From NCBI GenBank assembly GCA_027040785.1, contig JALULG010000078.1, forward strand, positions 1-10,105: a stretch of 10,105 bases of DNA, written 5' to 3'. This document shows, piece after piece, positions 1 through 4,969 of this stretch. The notes beneath the pieces are model-generated. The model was not told where the DNA came from. It did not search any database and saw nothing but the letters and a program-made list of their open reading frames with translations. Made by a program: the position numbers and the translations under genes. Every line of letters starts with the position of its first letter. Positions within the stretch are counted from its first letter, which is position 1. Source of the DNA: a bacterium (lineage in GTDB: Bacteria; Patescibacteriota; Patescibacteriia; JAACEG01).

Positions 1-2
1 TA

Positions 3-221
3 GAAAAAGTTCGGTGGGAAATAATAATTTTAAAAAATACCTTTATCTCCCCGTATTTAAAATTAAAAAAAGGAGAAAAAATAAAAATTATCGGCACAAA
101 AAAAGACGATCATATTTTTGAGGCTAAAGAAATCAGGTCGTTTTGCGAAAGACATTGCCATTTATTGGATAATACTAAAAAGAGTGAAAGAAGTTTTTTA
201 AAAAAGCGTATTATTAAGTGA
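3..221 (+). CDS. 3' end of an unidentified gene (partial, left edge)
   Basis: This frame is open from the left edge to a TGA at 219-221 and gives about 72 residues. The middle, 'LKKGEKIKIIGTKKDDHIFE' followed by AKEIRSF, reads like the strand-rich end of a small OB-fold-type domain, in which GDxVxVxG motifs are common. It is followed by a Cys/His stretch (CERHCHLLD) and a basic tail ending KKRIIK. No family is recognised, and the OB-fold idea is only a resemblance. It would be the only gene here ending in TGA. The stop is followed at once by two perfect palindromes, GATGATCATC (220-229) and AAGCGCGCTT (230-239), and AT-rich sequence, as expected at a gene end. An AGGAG at 71-75 lies inside the frame (the KGEK codons) with no usual start codon after it, so it was not taken as a ribosome site. 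Confidence 0.4.
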   Translation, partial: EKVRWEIIILKNTFISPYLKLKKGEKIKIIGTKKDDHIFEAKEIRSFCERHCHLLDNTKKSERSFLKKRIIK

Positions 222-260
222 TGATCATCAAGCGCGCTTATTTAATTTATTATTAATTTT
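220..260. other. two adjacent palindromes before the exported-protein gene
   Basis: GATGATCATC (220-229) and AAGCGCGCTT (230-239) are perfect 10-bp palindromes back to back, followed by T/A-rich sequence. They may end the upstream gene as a weak terminator or bind a protein ahead of the gene at 268. No convincing -35/-10 pair was found for that gene. Confidence 0.3.
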
Positions 261-267
261 AAAAAAT

Positions 268-732
268 ATGAAAAATAACAAAAAAATTATCGGAACAGCC
301 GCTTTGGTGGCGGTTATCACAAGTATTGGTTTGGCAGGGGTCTCATTTGCTTATCGTGGGGATCCGAATATTCAAGGACCAAATTATACTCCAGAAAGAC
401 ATGAGGCTATGACAAAAGCGATTGAAAACTTGGATTATGATCAATGGAAAAAACTTCATGAAGAAAACGGACGCGGGCAAGGTATTGTTAATCGTATTAC
501 AAAAGAAAATTTTGCCAAATTTAAAGAAATGCATAATTTGCAGTTAAAAGGAAAAATAGAAGAAGCTAATAAAATTCGCACCGAACTTGGTTTAGGACAA
601 GGAATACGAATGCATGGTCAGGGGAAAGGACAAGGACAAGGGTTTGGAAAGAGAGGAATGAATAGAGGAACTAATGCCGGTGGAAATTTTATAGATACTA
701 ACGGAGATGGAATTTGTGATAATTTGAAATAA
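268..732 (+). CDS. small exported protein with Ca-binding-loop-like C terminus
   Basis: 154 residues. Residues 1-28 form a signal peptide: a KNNKK basic start, a hydrophobic run IGTAALVAVITSIGLAGV, and an SFA/Y cleavage site after Ala28. The mature part has two related charged helical units. The first is AIENLDYDQWKKLHEENGRG and the second is ITKENFAKFKEMH followed by KIRTELGLG. A Gly/Gln/Lys-rich linker (about 108-138) follows, then FIDTNGDGICDN, which matches the DxNxDG calcium-loop pattern of EF-hand/dockerin-type loops. Similar two-unit proteins with this tail are common as hypothetical proteins in Patescibacteria; that is recall, not a search result. It probably acts outside the membrane, but its function is unknown. 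The ATG at 268 is preceded only by A/T with no Shine-Dalgarno. Transcription should end at the hairpin beginning at 745. Confidence 0.85.
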   Translation: MKNNKKIIGTAALVAVITSIGLAGVSFAYRGDPNIQGPNYTPERHEAMTKAIENLDYDQWKKLHEENGRGQGIVNRITKENFAKFKEMHNLQLKGKIEEANKIRTELGLGQGIRMHGQGKGQGQGFGKRGMNRGTNAGGNFIDTNGDGICDNLK

Positions 733-744
733 AATAGAAAGGTA

Positions 745-783
745 AACCAAAAAACAAGCTGTAAAACAGCTTGTTTTTTGGTT
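745..783. terminator. bidirectional Rho-independent terminator
   Basis: An 18-bp perfect inverted repeat has arms at 745-762 and 766-783 and an AAA loop. The core CAAGCTGT / ACAGCTTG is flanked by A6 on the left and T6 on the right, so both strands read a GC-containing hairpin ending in a T run. On the plus strand it ends the gene at 268-732. On the minus strand it ends the tRNA-Gly/tRNA-Ala transcript, and its base overlaps the final A of the encoded CCA of tRNA-Ala. Confidence 0.92.
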
Positions 784-859
784 GGTGGACCCTAGGGGAT
801 TCGAACTCCTGACCTCCTCGGTGCAAACGAGGCGCTCTAGCCAGCTGAGCTAAGGGCCC
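783..859 (-). tRNA. tRNA-Ala(TGC): tRNA-Ala (anticodon TGC), CCA encoded
   Basis: Read on the minus strand, the acceptor GGGCCCT pairs with AGGGTCC. It includes a G3:U70 wobble, the classic alanine identity element. The D arm is AGCTCAGCTGGCTAGAGC, the anticodon arm is CCTCG-TTTGCAC-CGAGG with anticodon TGC, and the T loop contains TTCGAAT. The discriminator is A, and CCA is encoded at 783-785. The 5' end is only 3 nt from the 3' end of tRNA-Gly, so both are probably cut from one precursor. Confidence 0.97.
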
Positions 860-862
860 ATT

Positions 863-937
863 TGGAGCGGGTAACGGGAATCGAACCCGTATTTCTGCCT
901 TGGCAAGGCAATGTAATAACCATTATACGATACCCGC
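863..937 (-). tRNA. tRNA-Gly(GCC): tRNA-Gly (anticodon GCC), CCA encoded
   Basis: Read on the minus strand, the acceptor GCGGGTA pairs with TACCCGC. The anticodon loop TTGCCAA carries GCC, the T arm has GGGTTCGATTCCC, the discriminator is T, and CCA is encoded at 863-865. It is the first gene of the two-tRNA unit and supplies a substrate for the glycyl-tRNA synthetase gene at 2741. A perfect 12-bp inverted repeat abuts its mature 5' end. Confidence 0.97.
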
Positions 938-971
938 ATTCCATAAAAGAGATTAATTGCTTTTATGGAAT
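938..971 (-). other. 12-bp hairpin directly against the tRNA-Gly 5' end
   Basis: The arms at 938-949 and 960-971 (minus strand ATTCCATAAAAG and CTTTTATGGAAT, 10-nt loop) pair perfectly. The first unpaired base is nucleotide 1 of tRNA-Gly. In the precursor RNA this would form a leader hairpin flush with the RNase P cleavage point. There is no T run, so it does not look like a terminator. Confidence 0.6.
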
Positions 972-981
972 TAACGAATAT

Positions 982-1010
982 ATTTTAGCACTTAAAAATA
1001 TTCAATGCAA
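982..1010 (-). promoter_or_regulatory. candidate promoter of the tRNA-Gly/tRNA-Ala unit
   Basis: On the minus strand, TTGCAT (1005-1010) is followed after 17 nt by TAAAAT (982-987), preceded by TGC as an extended -10. The start would be near 975, giving a leader of about 38 nt. The -35 is weak (3/6). The region 976-1003 is also a bulged AT-rich hairpin lying just after the S1 stop. Read-through from S1 into the tRNAs is possible because no T-run terminator lies between. Confidence 0.45.
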
Positions 1011-1011
1011 A

Positions 1012-2190
1012 TTATTTTTTTGTTTTCACTTCTTCTTTTTTCTCTTCTTTCTCTTCTTTCTTTTCTTTCTTTTCTTCAGTTTTCGGTTTTTTGCTTTTTT
1101 CTTTTAATGCTTTTATAGACAGCCCCAGTCTATGATTTTTTGGATCAATGGAAATAATTTTAAATTTTTTAACATCTCCTATTTTGGCAAAATCTTTTAG
1201 ATTGGTAATATTTTCATCTGATAATTCGGAAATATGAGCCAAACCATGAATGTCTTTGTCCAGTTCCACAAAAAGTCCGAAAGGGTTGATTTTTAAAATT
1301 GTTCCCTCAACAATATCTCCGATTTTATATTTTTTATTTATTTCATTCCAAGGATCTTCTGCGATTTTTTTCATTGATAAGAATATTTTGGCCCCGTTAA
1401 TATCAATTATTTGCGCTTTAATTTCGTCACCAACTTTTACAATATCTTCCGGAGTATCAATTCTTTGCCAAGCCAATTCGGAAATATGAATCAATCCTTC
1501 CAAATTATCAAATTTTATAAAAGCGCCGAAATCGGTGATGGCTGAAATCGTTCCTTCAACAATATCCCCAACTTTATATTTTGAAATTTCTTTTTCTTGT
1601 TGATCTTGAACGGCTTTTTTCTCGGAAACGATTAGTTTTTCTTCTCTTTCATCCAATCCGATAATTTCAACCGTAAAAGTTGACCCGATAAAAGATTTTA
1701 ATTTTTCCAATATTTTTGATTTGTCTCCGCCGGAAACTCGTGGATAATTTTTTTGAGACAATTGAGAAACCGGTAGAAATCCCCTGGTTTTACCAACTAA
1801 AACAATTAAACCTCCTTTGTTGGCGTCAATTATTTTGGCTTCTATTTTGGTACTTTCTTCATATAATTTATTTAACCTGTCCCAAGCTTTTTGATGTCCG
1901 GCTTGACGTAATGATAATTCTATTTCTCCTTTTTCATTTTCCAATTCCAAAACCATTGCTTCAACTTCATCACCCGGTTTTAAATTTGAATATTCTCCCG
2001 ATTCATCAATAATTTCTCTTCCCCTGACAAGACCGGTTGTAACCCCGTCTATGTCAATGTGTATTTCTCGTTTTGAAACATTAATAACTTTTCCTTTAAT
2101 AGTGTCTCCGACTTTTGGGAGTTTTATAAGATTTTTTTCCAGTATTTTTTTAAAATTTGAATTCTGAGCTTTTTTTGTTTCGTCCGACAT
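1012..2190 (-). CDS. rpsA: S1-domain RNA-binding protein (ribosomal protein S1-like), four S1 repeats
   Basis: 392 residues from the ATG at 2190; the frame also opens with a TTG 15 nt upstream, but that lies inside a leader hairpin. Four S1 (OB-fold) repeats are visible at about 27-97, 114-192, 206-275 and 291-362. The third and fourth have the typical signatures VGDIVEGTISAITDFGAFI...GLIHISEL and IGDIVEGTILKINPFGLFV...GLAHISEL. The first two are more divergent, as in S1, where the N-terminal repeats bind the ribosome and the later ones bind mRNA. E. coli S1 has six repeats, so this is a short form typical of many small genomes. A Lys/Glu-only tail follows (about 363-392). Its role should be mRNA capture on the 30S subunit, which matters here because neighbouring genes lack Shine-Dalgarno sites. 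It has its own promoter and a structured leader. Confidence 0.93.
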   Translation of the reverse strand: MSDETKKAQNSNFKKILEKNLIKLPKVGDTIKGKVINVSKREIHIDIDGVTTGLVRGREIIDESGEYSNLKPGDEVEAMVLELENEKGEIELSLRQAGHQKAWDRLNKLYEESTKIEAKIIDANKGGLIVLVGKTRGFLPVSQLSQKNYPRVSGGDKSKILEKLKSFIGSTFTVEIIGLDEREEKLIVSEKKAVQDQQEKEISKYKVGDIVEGTISAITDFGAFIKFDNLEGLIHISELAWQRIDTPEDIVKVGDEIKAQIIDINGAKIFLSMKKIAEDPWNEINKKYKIGDIVEGTILKINPFGLFVELDKDIHGLAHISELSDENITNLKDFAKIGDVKKFKIISIDPKNHRLGLSIKALKEKSKKPKTEEKKEKKEEKEEKKEEVKTKK

Positions 2191-2197
2191 AATGATT

Positions 2198-2249
2198 AAA
2201 CTCAAATTAAAAATGGCCCAAAGACCATAAATTCTTTTTATTTGAGTTT
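2198..2249 (-). promoter_or_regulatory. structured 5' leader of the S1 gene
   Basis: On the minus strand AAACTCAAAT (2240-2249) pairs perfectly with ATTTGAGTTT (2198-2207), 7 nt before the ATG. Inside it, ATGGTC and GGCCAT (2213-2218/2223-2228, one G-U pair) form a second stem with loop TTTG, followed by TTTTT. The outer arm contains the only GAG upstream of the start, so folding would mask the start region. Autogenous control by S1 is known in E. coli; here it is inferred from the fold only. Confidence 0.55.
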
Positions 2250-2279
2250 TGGTTAATAATTAGATAATTAAAATTTAAG

Positions 2280-2308
2280 ATTAAGCTTATAATACTAAAA
2301 AGCTTAAT
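2280..2308. promoter_or_regulatory. inverted repeat over the S1 -10 box, possible operator
   Basis: ATTAAGCTT (2280-2288) and AAGCTTAAT (2300-2308) are perfect 9-bp arms 11 bp apart, so arm centres are 20 bp, or two helical turns, apart. The -10 hexamer lies between them and one arm fills the -35/-10 spacer. This fits a dimeric repressor site, but no regulator is known. Confidence 0.45.
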
Positions 2309-2317
2309 TTTTGTCAA
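2289..2317 (-). promoter_or_regulatory. sigma70-type promoter of the S1 gene
   Basis: On the minus strand, TTGACA (2312-2317, 6/6) is followed after 17 nt by TATTAT (2289-2294, 5/6). The start would be near 2282, giving a leader of about 90 nt before the ATG at 2190. Confidence 0.8.
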
Positions 2318-2370
2318 GAAATTGCACAATAAATAAAAAGAAAACCAAAAGATTCTGAAATTTTATCCTA

Positions 2371-2455
2371 TGTTATACTGAATTTATTTCAGTATCTCGA
2401 AAAATAATGTAAAATCTAAAAATCCATGAGATCCTGAACCAAGTTCAGGATGACA
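2371..2455. repeat. composite palindromic repeat unit, copies A1 and A2
   Basis: Copy A1 (2371-2398, reverse orientation; arms ATACTGAA/TTCAGTAT) and copy A2 (2428-2455, forward; arms ATCCTGAA/TTCAGGAT, TGACA end) face each other across 29 nt. The spacer resembles those of the two composite units near 9784-9978. A half-copy (GATTCTGAAA) lies just left, at about 2351-2360. Confidence 0.85.
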
Positions 2456-2468
2456 GTGGATTTAACAA

Positions 2469-2494
2469 GAGATTCTGAAATGTTCAGAGTGACA
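2469..2494 (+). repeat. palindromic repeat copy A3 (short loop)
   Basis: Forward copy beginning GAGATTCTGAA and ending GTGACA. The arms ATTCTGAA/TTCAGAGT contain one G-T pair, and the loop is shortened to ATG. It is the only one of the 11 copies whose arms are not fully Watson-Crick. Confidence 0.8.
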
Positions 2495-2506
2495 GTGACT
2501 AACCAC

Positions 2507-2534
2507 GAAACTCTGAAACAAGTTCAGAGTGACA
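2507..2534 (+). repeat. palindromic repeat copy A4
   Basis: Forward copy. The arms ACTCTGAA (2510-2517) and TTCAGAGT (2523-2530) are perfect, with loop ACAAG, and it ends in TGACA. GTG follows, as after A2 and A3. Confidence 0.8.
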
Positions 2535-2546
2535 GTGCGACCCCAT

Positions 2547-2585
2547 TGTCATACTGAATTTGTTTCAGTATTATTTTACTATCTC
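2547..2585 (-). repeat. palindromic repeat copy A5, interrupted end
   Basis: Reverse copy beginning TTGTCATACTGAA, with perfect arms ATACTGAA/TTCAGTAT. The usual TCTC end is displaced by about 11 extra bases and reappears at 2582-2585, so this copy looks broken by a small insertion. Confidence 0.7.
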
Positions 2586-2593
2586 GCTTCCCT

Positions 2594-2624
2594 TTATGTC
2601 ACCCTGAATTTATTTCAGGGTCTC
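2594..2624 (-). repeat. palindromic repeat copy A6
   Basis: Reverse copy with arms ACCCTGAA (2601-2608) and TTCAGGGT (2614-2621) and loop TTTAT. Its 31 bases are identical to 10006-10036, about 7.4 kb away. Confidence 0.85.
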
Positions 2625-2691
2625 AAAGAGAATAGATTAAAATTGTTTTTTTATTAGCTCGGTATTTTTTAATTTAATTGATTTAGAAAAA

Positions 2692-2720
2692 TTGACTTTA
2701 AGCTTTATTGTTGTTAAAAT
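2692..2720 (+). promoter_or_regulatory. sigma70-type promoter of the glyS operon
   Basis: TTGACT (2692-2697, 5/6) is followed after 17 nt by TAAAAT (2715-2720, 5/6), with TGT just before it as an extended -10. The start would be near 2727, leaving a leader of only about 14 nt before the glyS ATG and no room for a T-box or other riboswitch. Confidence 0.75.
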
Positions 2721-2740
2721 AAAAATACTTATTTAATTTT

Positions 2741-4135
2741 ATGCCTGAAGCAGAAAAAAAATCAATGGAGGAGATTATATCTTTTGCCAAAAGAAGGGGC
2801 TTTATTTTTCCGTCTTCGGAAATTTACGGCGGTTTTGCGTCTGTTTATGATTATGGGCCTTATGGAGTTGAATTGGCAAATAACATCAAAAAAACTTGGT
2901 GGAAGGAAATGGTCCAAAAAAACGATAATATTGTTGGTTTGGACAGTTCTATATTTATGCACCCGAAAGTTTGGGAAGCTTCCGGGCATGTTGGTGGTTT
3001 TGCCGATCCCTTAGCTGAATGCAAAAATTGTCATACCAGATTAAGAGTTGATCATTTGTTGGAAGAAATCGGAGTTTTTGCCGATGAAAAAATGAGCGAG
3101 GAAGAAATAAATAAATTATTTGAAGAAAATAAAAAGAAAATAAAATGTCCAAAATGCGGATCAAGTGATTTTTCCGAAGCAAAAAAATTTAATTTACTTG
3201 TTAAGTCCAATTTGGGAAATTTTACCGGAGATTGGACAAAAGATCCCGCTTATTTGCGTGGAGAAACTTGTCAGGGGATTTACATAAATTTTAAAAATGT
3301 TTTGGACACTGTTAGAGTAAAAATTCCTTTTGGTATAGCACAGGTTGGTAAGTCGTTTCGTAATGAAATAACCGCCCGACAATTTATCTTTCGTAAAAGA
3401 GAATTTGAGCAAATGGAGATGCAGTTTTTTACTCATCCGGACAGAGCAATGGATGATTATGAAAGATGGCGAGAGAAGCGATGGAATTATTTTGTAAATA
3501 TTTTAAAATTAAATGAAAAAAATCTAAAATGGCATCAGCACGAAAATTTGGTTTTTTATGCCAAGGCGGCTTGGGATATTGAATATCAATATCCTTTTGG
3601 TTTTAAAGAAATGGAGGGTGTTCATTATCGGACAGATTATGATTTAAAACAACATAGTAAATTTTCAGGACAAGATTTAAGTTATCGTGATCCGAAAACA
3701 AATGAAAAATATATTCCACATATCGTGGAAACTTCAGTTGGAGTAGAAAGAATATTTTTGGCGGTTATGACTGATTTTTACACAAAAGAAAAGTTAAATG
3801 ACGGAAGCGAAAGAACTGTTTTGCGATTGCCAAACATTTTAGCGCCGATTAAGGTAGCCATCTTTCCTTTATTAAAAAACAAACCGGATTTAGTTCAAAA
3901 AGCGCGGGAAATTTTTGAAAATTTAAGCAATGATTTTATGTGTGAGTTTGATGATAATGGTAATATTGGTAAAAGATATCGTCGTCAAGATGAAATCGGA
4001 ACTCCTTATTGTATTACGGTTGATTTTGACACTTTGGAGAATGAAACCGTTACAATCCGGGATAGAGATACAATGAAACAAGAAAGGATAAAAATAGATG
4101 AATTAAGAAATTTTTTACAAATAAAATTAAATTAA
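2741..4135 (+). CDS. glyS: glycyl-tRNA synthetase, single-chain class II type
   Basis: 464 residues. It charges tRNA-Gly with glycine using ATP, in the cytoplasm, as the homodimeric (eukaryote/archaea/Gram-positive-like) form rather than the two-gene alpha/beta form. The N terminus has RGFIFPSSEIYGG and YDYGPYGVELANNIK, typical of the family. An inserted zinc-binding-like module has two Cys pairs (CKNC at 94-97, CPKC at 136-139). Class II motif 2 is at 206-230 (FRNEITARQF then REFEQMEMQFF), and motif 3 is at about 327-343 (HIVETSVGVERIFLAVM). The C-terminal anticodon-binding domain (about 365-460) includes the run RRQDEIGTPYCITVDFD. The length is normal for the family. It is first in an operon, with hsp20 starting 4 nt after its stop. 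A matching tRNA-Gly(GCC) lies at 863-937. Confidence 0.97.
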   Translation: MPEAEKKSMEEIISFAKRRGFIFPSSEIYGGFASVYDYGPYGVELANNIKKTWWKEMVQKNDNIVGLDSSIFMHPKVWEASGHVGGFADPLAECKNCHTRLRVDHLLEEIGVFADEKMSEEEINKLFEENKKKIKCPKCGSSDFSEAKKFNLLVKSNLGNFTGDWTKDPAYLRGETCQGIYINFKNVLDTVRVKIPFGIAQVGKSFRNEITARQFIFRKREFEQMEMQFFTHPDRAMDDYERWREKRWNYFVNILKLNEKNLKWHQHENLVFYAKAAWDIEYQYPFGFKEMEGVHYRTDYDLKQHSKFSGQDLSYRDPKTNEKYIPHIVETSVGVERIFLAVMTDFYTKEKLNDGSERTVLRLPNILAPIKVAIFPLLKNKPDLVQKAREIFENLSNDFMCEFDDNGNIGKRYRRQDEIGTPYCITVDFDTLENETVTIRDRDTMKQERIKIDELRNFLQIKLN

Positions 4136-4139
4136 ATTT

Positions 4140-4580
4140 ATGGATCCTCAAAAAAAAGCAAAACTCAATAAAATTTTAGAAAAAGAAAGTTCTAAAAAAC
4201 AAGATAATCTTTCTTTTTTGGAAAATGAGGATAAAAAGAGGACGGAAGAAAAGGAAGCGCAATTACTGGTTGATATTTTTGAAAAAAACGGAAATATTAT
4301 TATTAAATCAATTATTGCCGGCGTTAAAGCGGAAGATCTTGACATTTCTTTTTTTAACGATATAATAACTATTCGCGGAGAACGTATAAATAAGGATAAT
4401 GTTGATGAAAAAGATTATTTTTATAAAGAATGCTATTGGGGAAAATTTTCCAGATCAATCGTTTTGCCGTATAATGTTGAAAGTGATAAATTAAAAGCTG
4501 TTTTGGAAAACGGGATTTTAACAATTACAATTCCGAAAACTAAAATGGTTTCACAAATAAAAGTAAAAGTAAATAAATAG
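4140..4580 (+). CDS. hsp20: small heat-shock protein, Hsp20/alpha-crystallin family
   Basis: 146 residues. The alpha-crystallin domain covers about 40-135: LLVDIFEKNGNIIIKSIIAG, then VKAEDLDIS, ITIRGER, a FSRSIVLPYNV strand, and the diagnostic end LENGILTITIPK (122-133). The N-terminal 40 residues are Lys/Glu-rich rather than the usual hydrophobic arm, and IKV near the C terminus may serve as the I-x-I/V tail motif. It should be an ATP-independent holdase that oligomerises and keeps unfolding proteins soluble. Pairing with glyS is not a familiar arrangement. It starts 4 nt after glyS with no Shine-Dalgarno, so translation is probably coupled. Its stop codon lies in the left arm of an AT-rich hairpin leading into the next gene. 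Confidence 0.93.
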   Translation: MDPQKKAKLNKILEKESSKKQDNLSFLENEDKKRTEEKEAQLLVDIFEKNGNIIIKSIIAGVKAEDLDISFFNDIITIRGERINKDNVDEKDYFYKECYWGKFSRSIVLPYNVESDKLKAVLENGILTITIPKTKMVSQIKVKVNK

Positions 4581-4612
4581 TTTTTTTAGGTTTGTCAAAA
4601 AAACTACTTTTT
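4578..4612 (+). promoter_or_regulatory. AT-rich hairpin between hsp20 and the next gene
   Basis: TAGTTTTTTT (4578-4587, starting with the hsp20 stop) and AAAAAAACTA (4597-4606) pair perfectly around a 9-nt loop, followed by CTTTTT and the ATG at 4613. It resembles a weak intrinsic terminator or a structure modulating expression of the downstream genes. With only one G-C pair in the stem, full termination is unlikely. Confidence 0.45.
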
Positions 4613-4969
4613 ATGTTTGAAGAATTTAATTGGGAAAAAATAGCGGGAGGGGAGGATAAAGAAATTAAAAAAACAGAATTTAAAAAAGAAAAAGCGGAAA
4701 AAGGTGAGGAAAGTGAAGAAAAAAAAGATTTAAGAAATGAAAATGATTTTTTTTTAAACGGTGAATTTCAAGAAAGAAACGAAGGTTTTTTTGACTTAAG
4801 AACCGAATATGGCGTTTTAAGAAATATTCCTAAGAAATTTTTACCGGAAAAATTAAAAAAGCTTAAAAATGGGAAATTGTCTTTATACTTTGATGATAAT
4901 GAGAAACTTCGAGAAGAGATTGCCAAAACAGTTTTAAATAAATTATTAAATACTGATAATAATGAGTAA
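4613..4969 (+). CDS. unidentified acidic protein, third gene of the glyS operon
   Basis: 118 residues from the ATG at 4613. A TTG 21 nt upstream is in frame but lies in the hairpin that starts at 4578, so the ATG is preferred. The family is not recognised. The N terminus MFEEFNWEKIAGG is followed by a Lys/Glu-rich, probably disordered stretch (about 14-45). A more ordered C-terminal half follows: FFDLRTEYGVLRNIPKKFLP, LKKLKNGKLSLYFDDNEKLR and a final helix EEIAKTVLNKLLN. There is no signal peptide or membrane segment. It overlaps the vanW-like gene by 8 nt (4962-4969), so the two are probably translationally coupled, and a link to envelope work is possible but unproven. It is not a shadow of another gene, because it has clean borders and operon spacing. 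Confidence 0.75.
   Translation: MFEEFNWEKIAGGEDKEIKKTEFKKEKAEKGEESEEKKDLRNENDFFLNGEFQERNEGFFDLRTEYGVLRNIPKKFLPEKLKKLKNGKLSLYFDDNEKLREEIAKTVLNKLLNTDNNE

Larger units (their letters stand above)
2206..2740. other. gene-free stretch between the divergent S1 and glyS genes
   Basis: This 535-base stretch holds the S1 leader and promoter (up to 2317), a cluster of six palindromic repeat copies (2371-2624) with one half-copy at 2350-2360, and the glyS promoter (2692-2720). No credible coding frame was seen. Confidence 0.85.

Noticed and set aside
71..89. AGGAG as a ribosome site for a small gene
   Set aside because: It is followed by ATA/ATT, not a usual start, and sits within the codons of the open frame from the left edge.
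219..221. UGA recoded as glycine, as in Gracilibacteria/Absconditabacteria
   Set aside because: No in-frame TGA occurs in glyS, nusA, tig, S1, hsp20 or the vanW-like gene; recoded genomes use it inside genes.
862..1107. 81-residue open frame on the plus strand
   Set aside because: It reads through tRNA-Gly in antisense and the reverse of the S1 tail; its Phe/Leu-rich end is the polypyrimidine tract.
1716..2012. 98-residue plus-strand frame opposite the S1 gene
   Set aside because: It is a shadow of the conserved S1 repeats, with low-complexity content and no start context.
2191..2205. TTG start five codons upstream of the S1 ATG
   Set aside because: It lies in a perfect leader stem, and the ATG at 2190 gives a normal N terminus.
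2371..2624. Repeat clusters as a CRISPR array
   Set aside because: Copies occur in both orientations, are palindromic and variable, and spacers are unequal; the constant 28-29 nt spacer is itself repeated rather than unique.
4592..4612. TTG start seven codons upstream of the ATG of the unknown acidic gene
   Set aside because: It falls in the hairpin after hsp20, and the ATG at 4613 is the ordinary choice.
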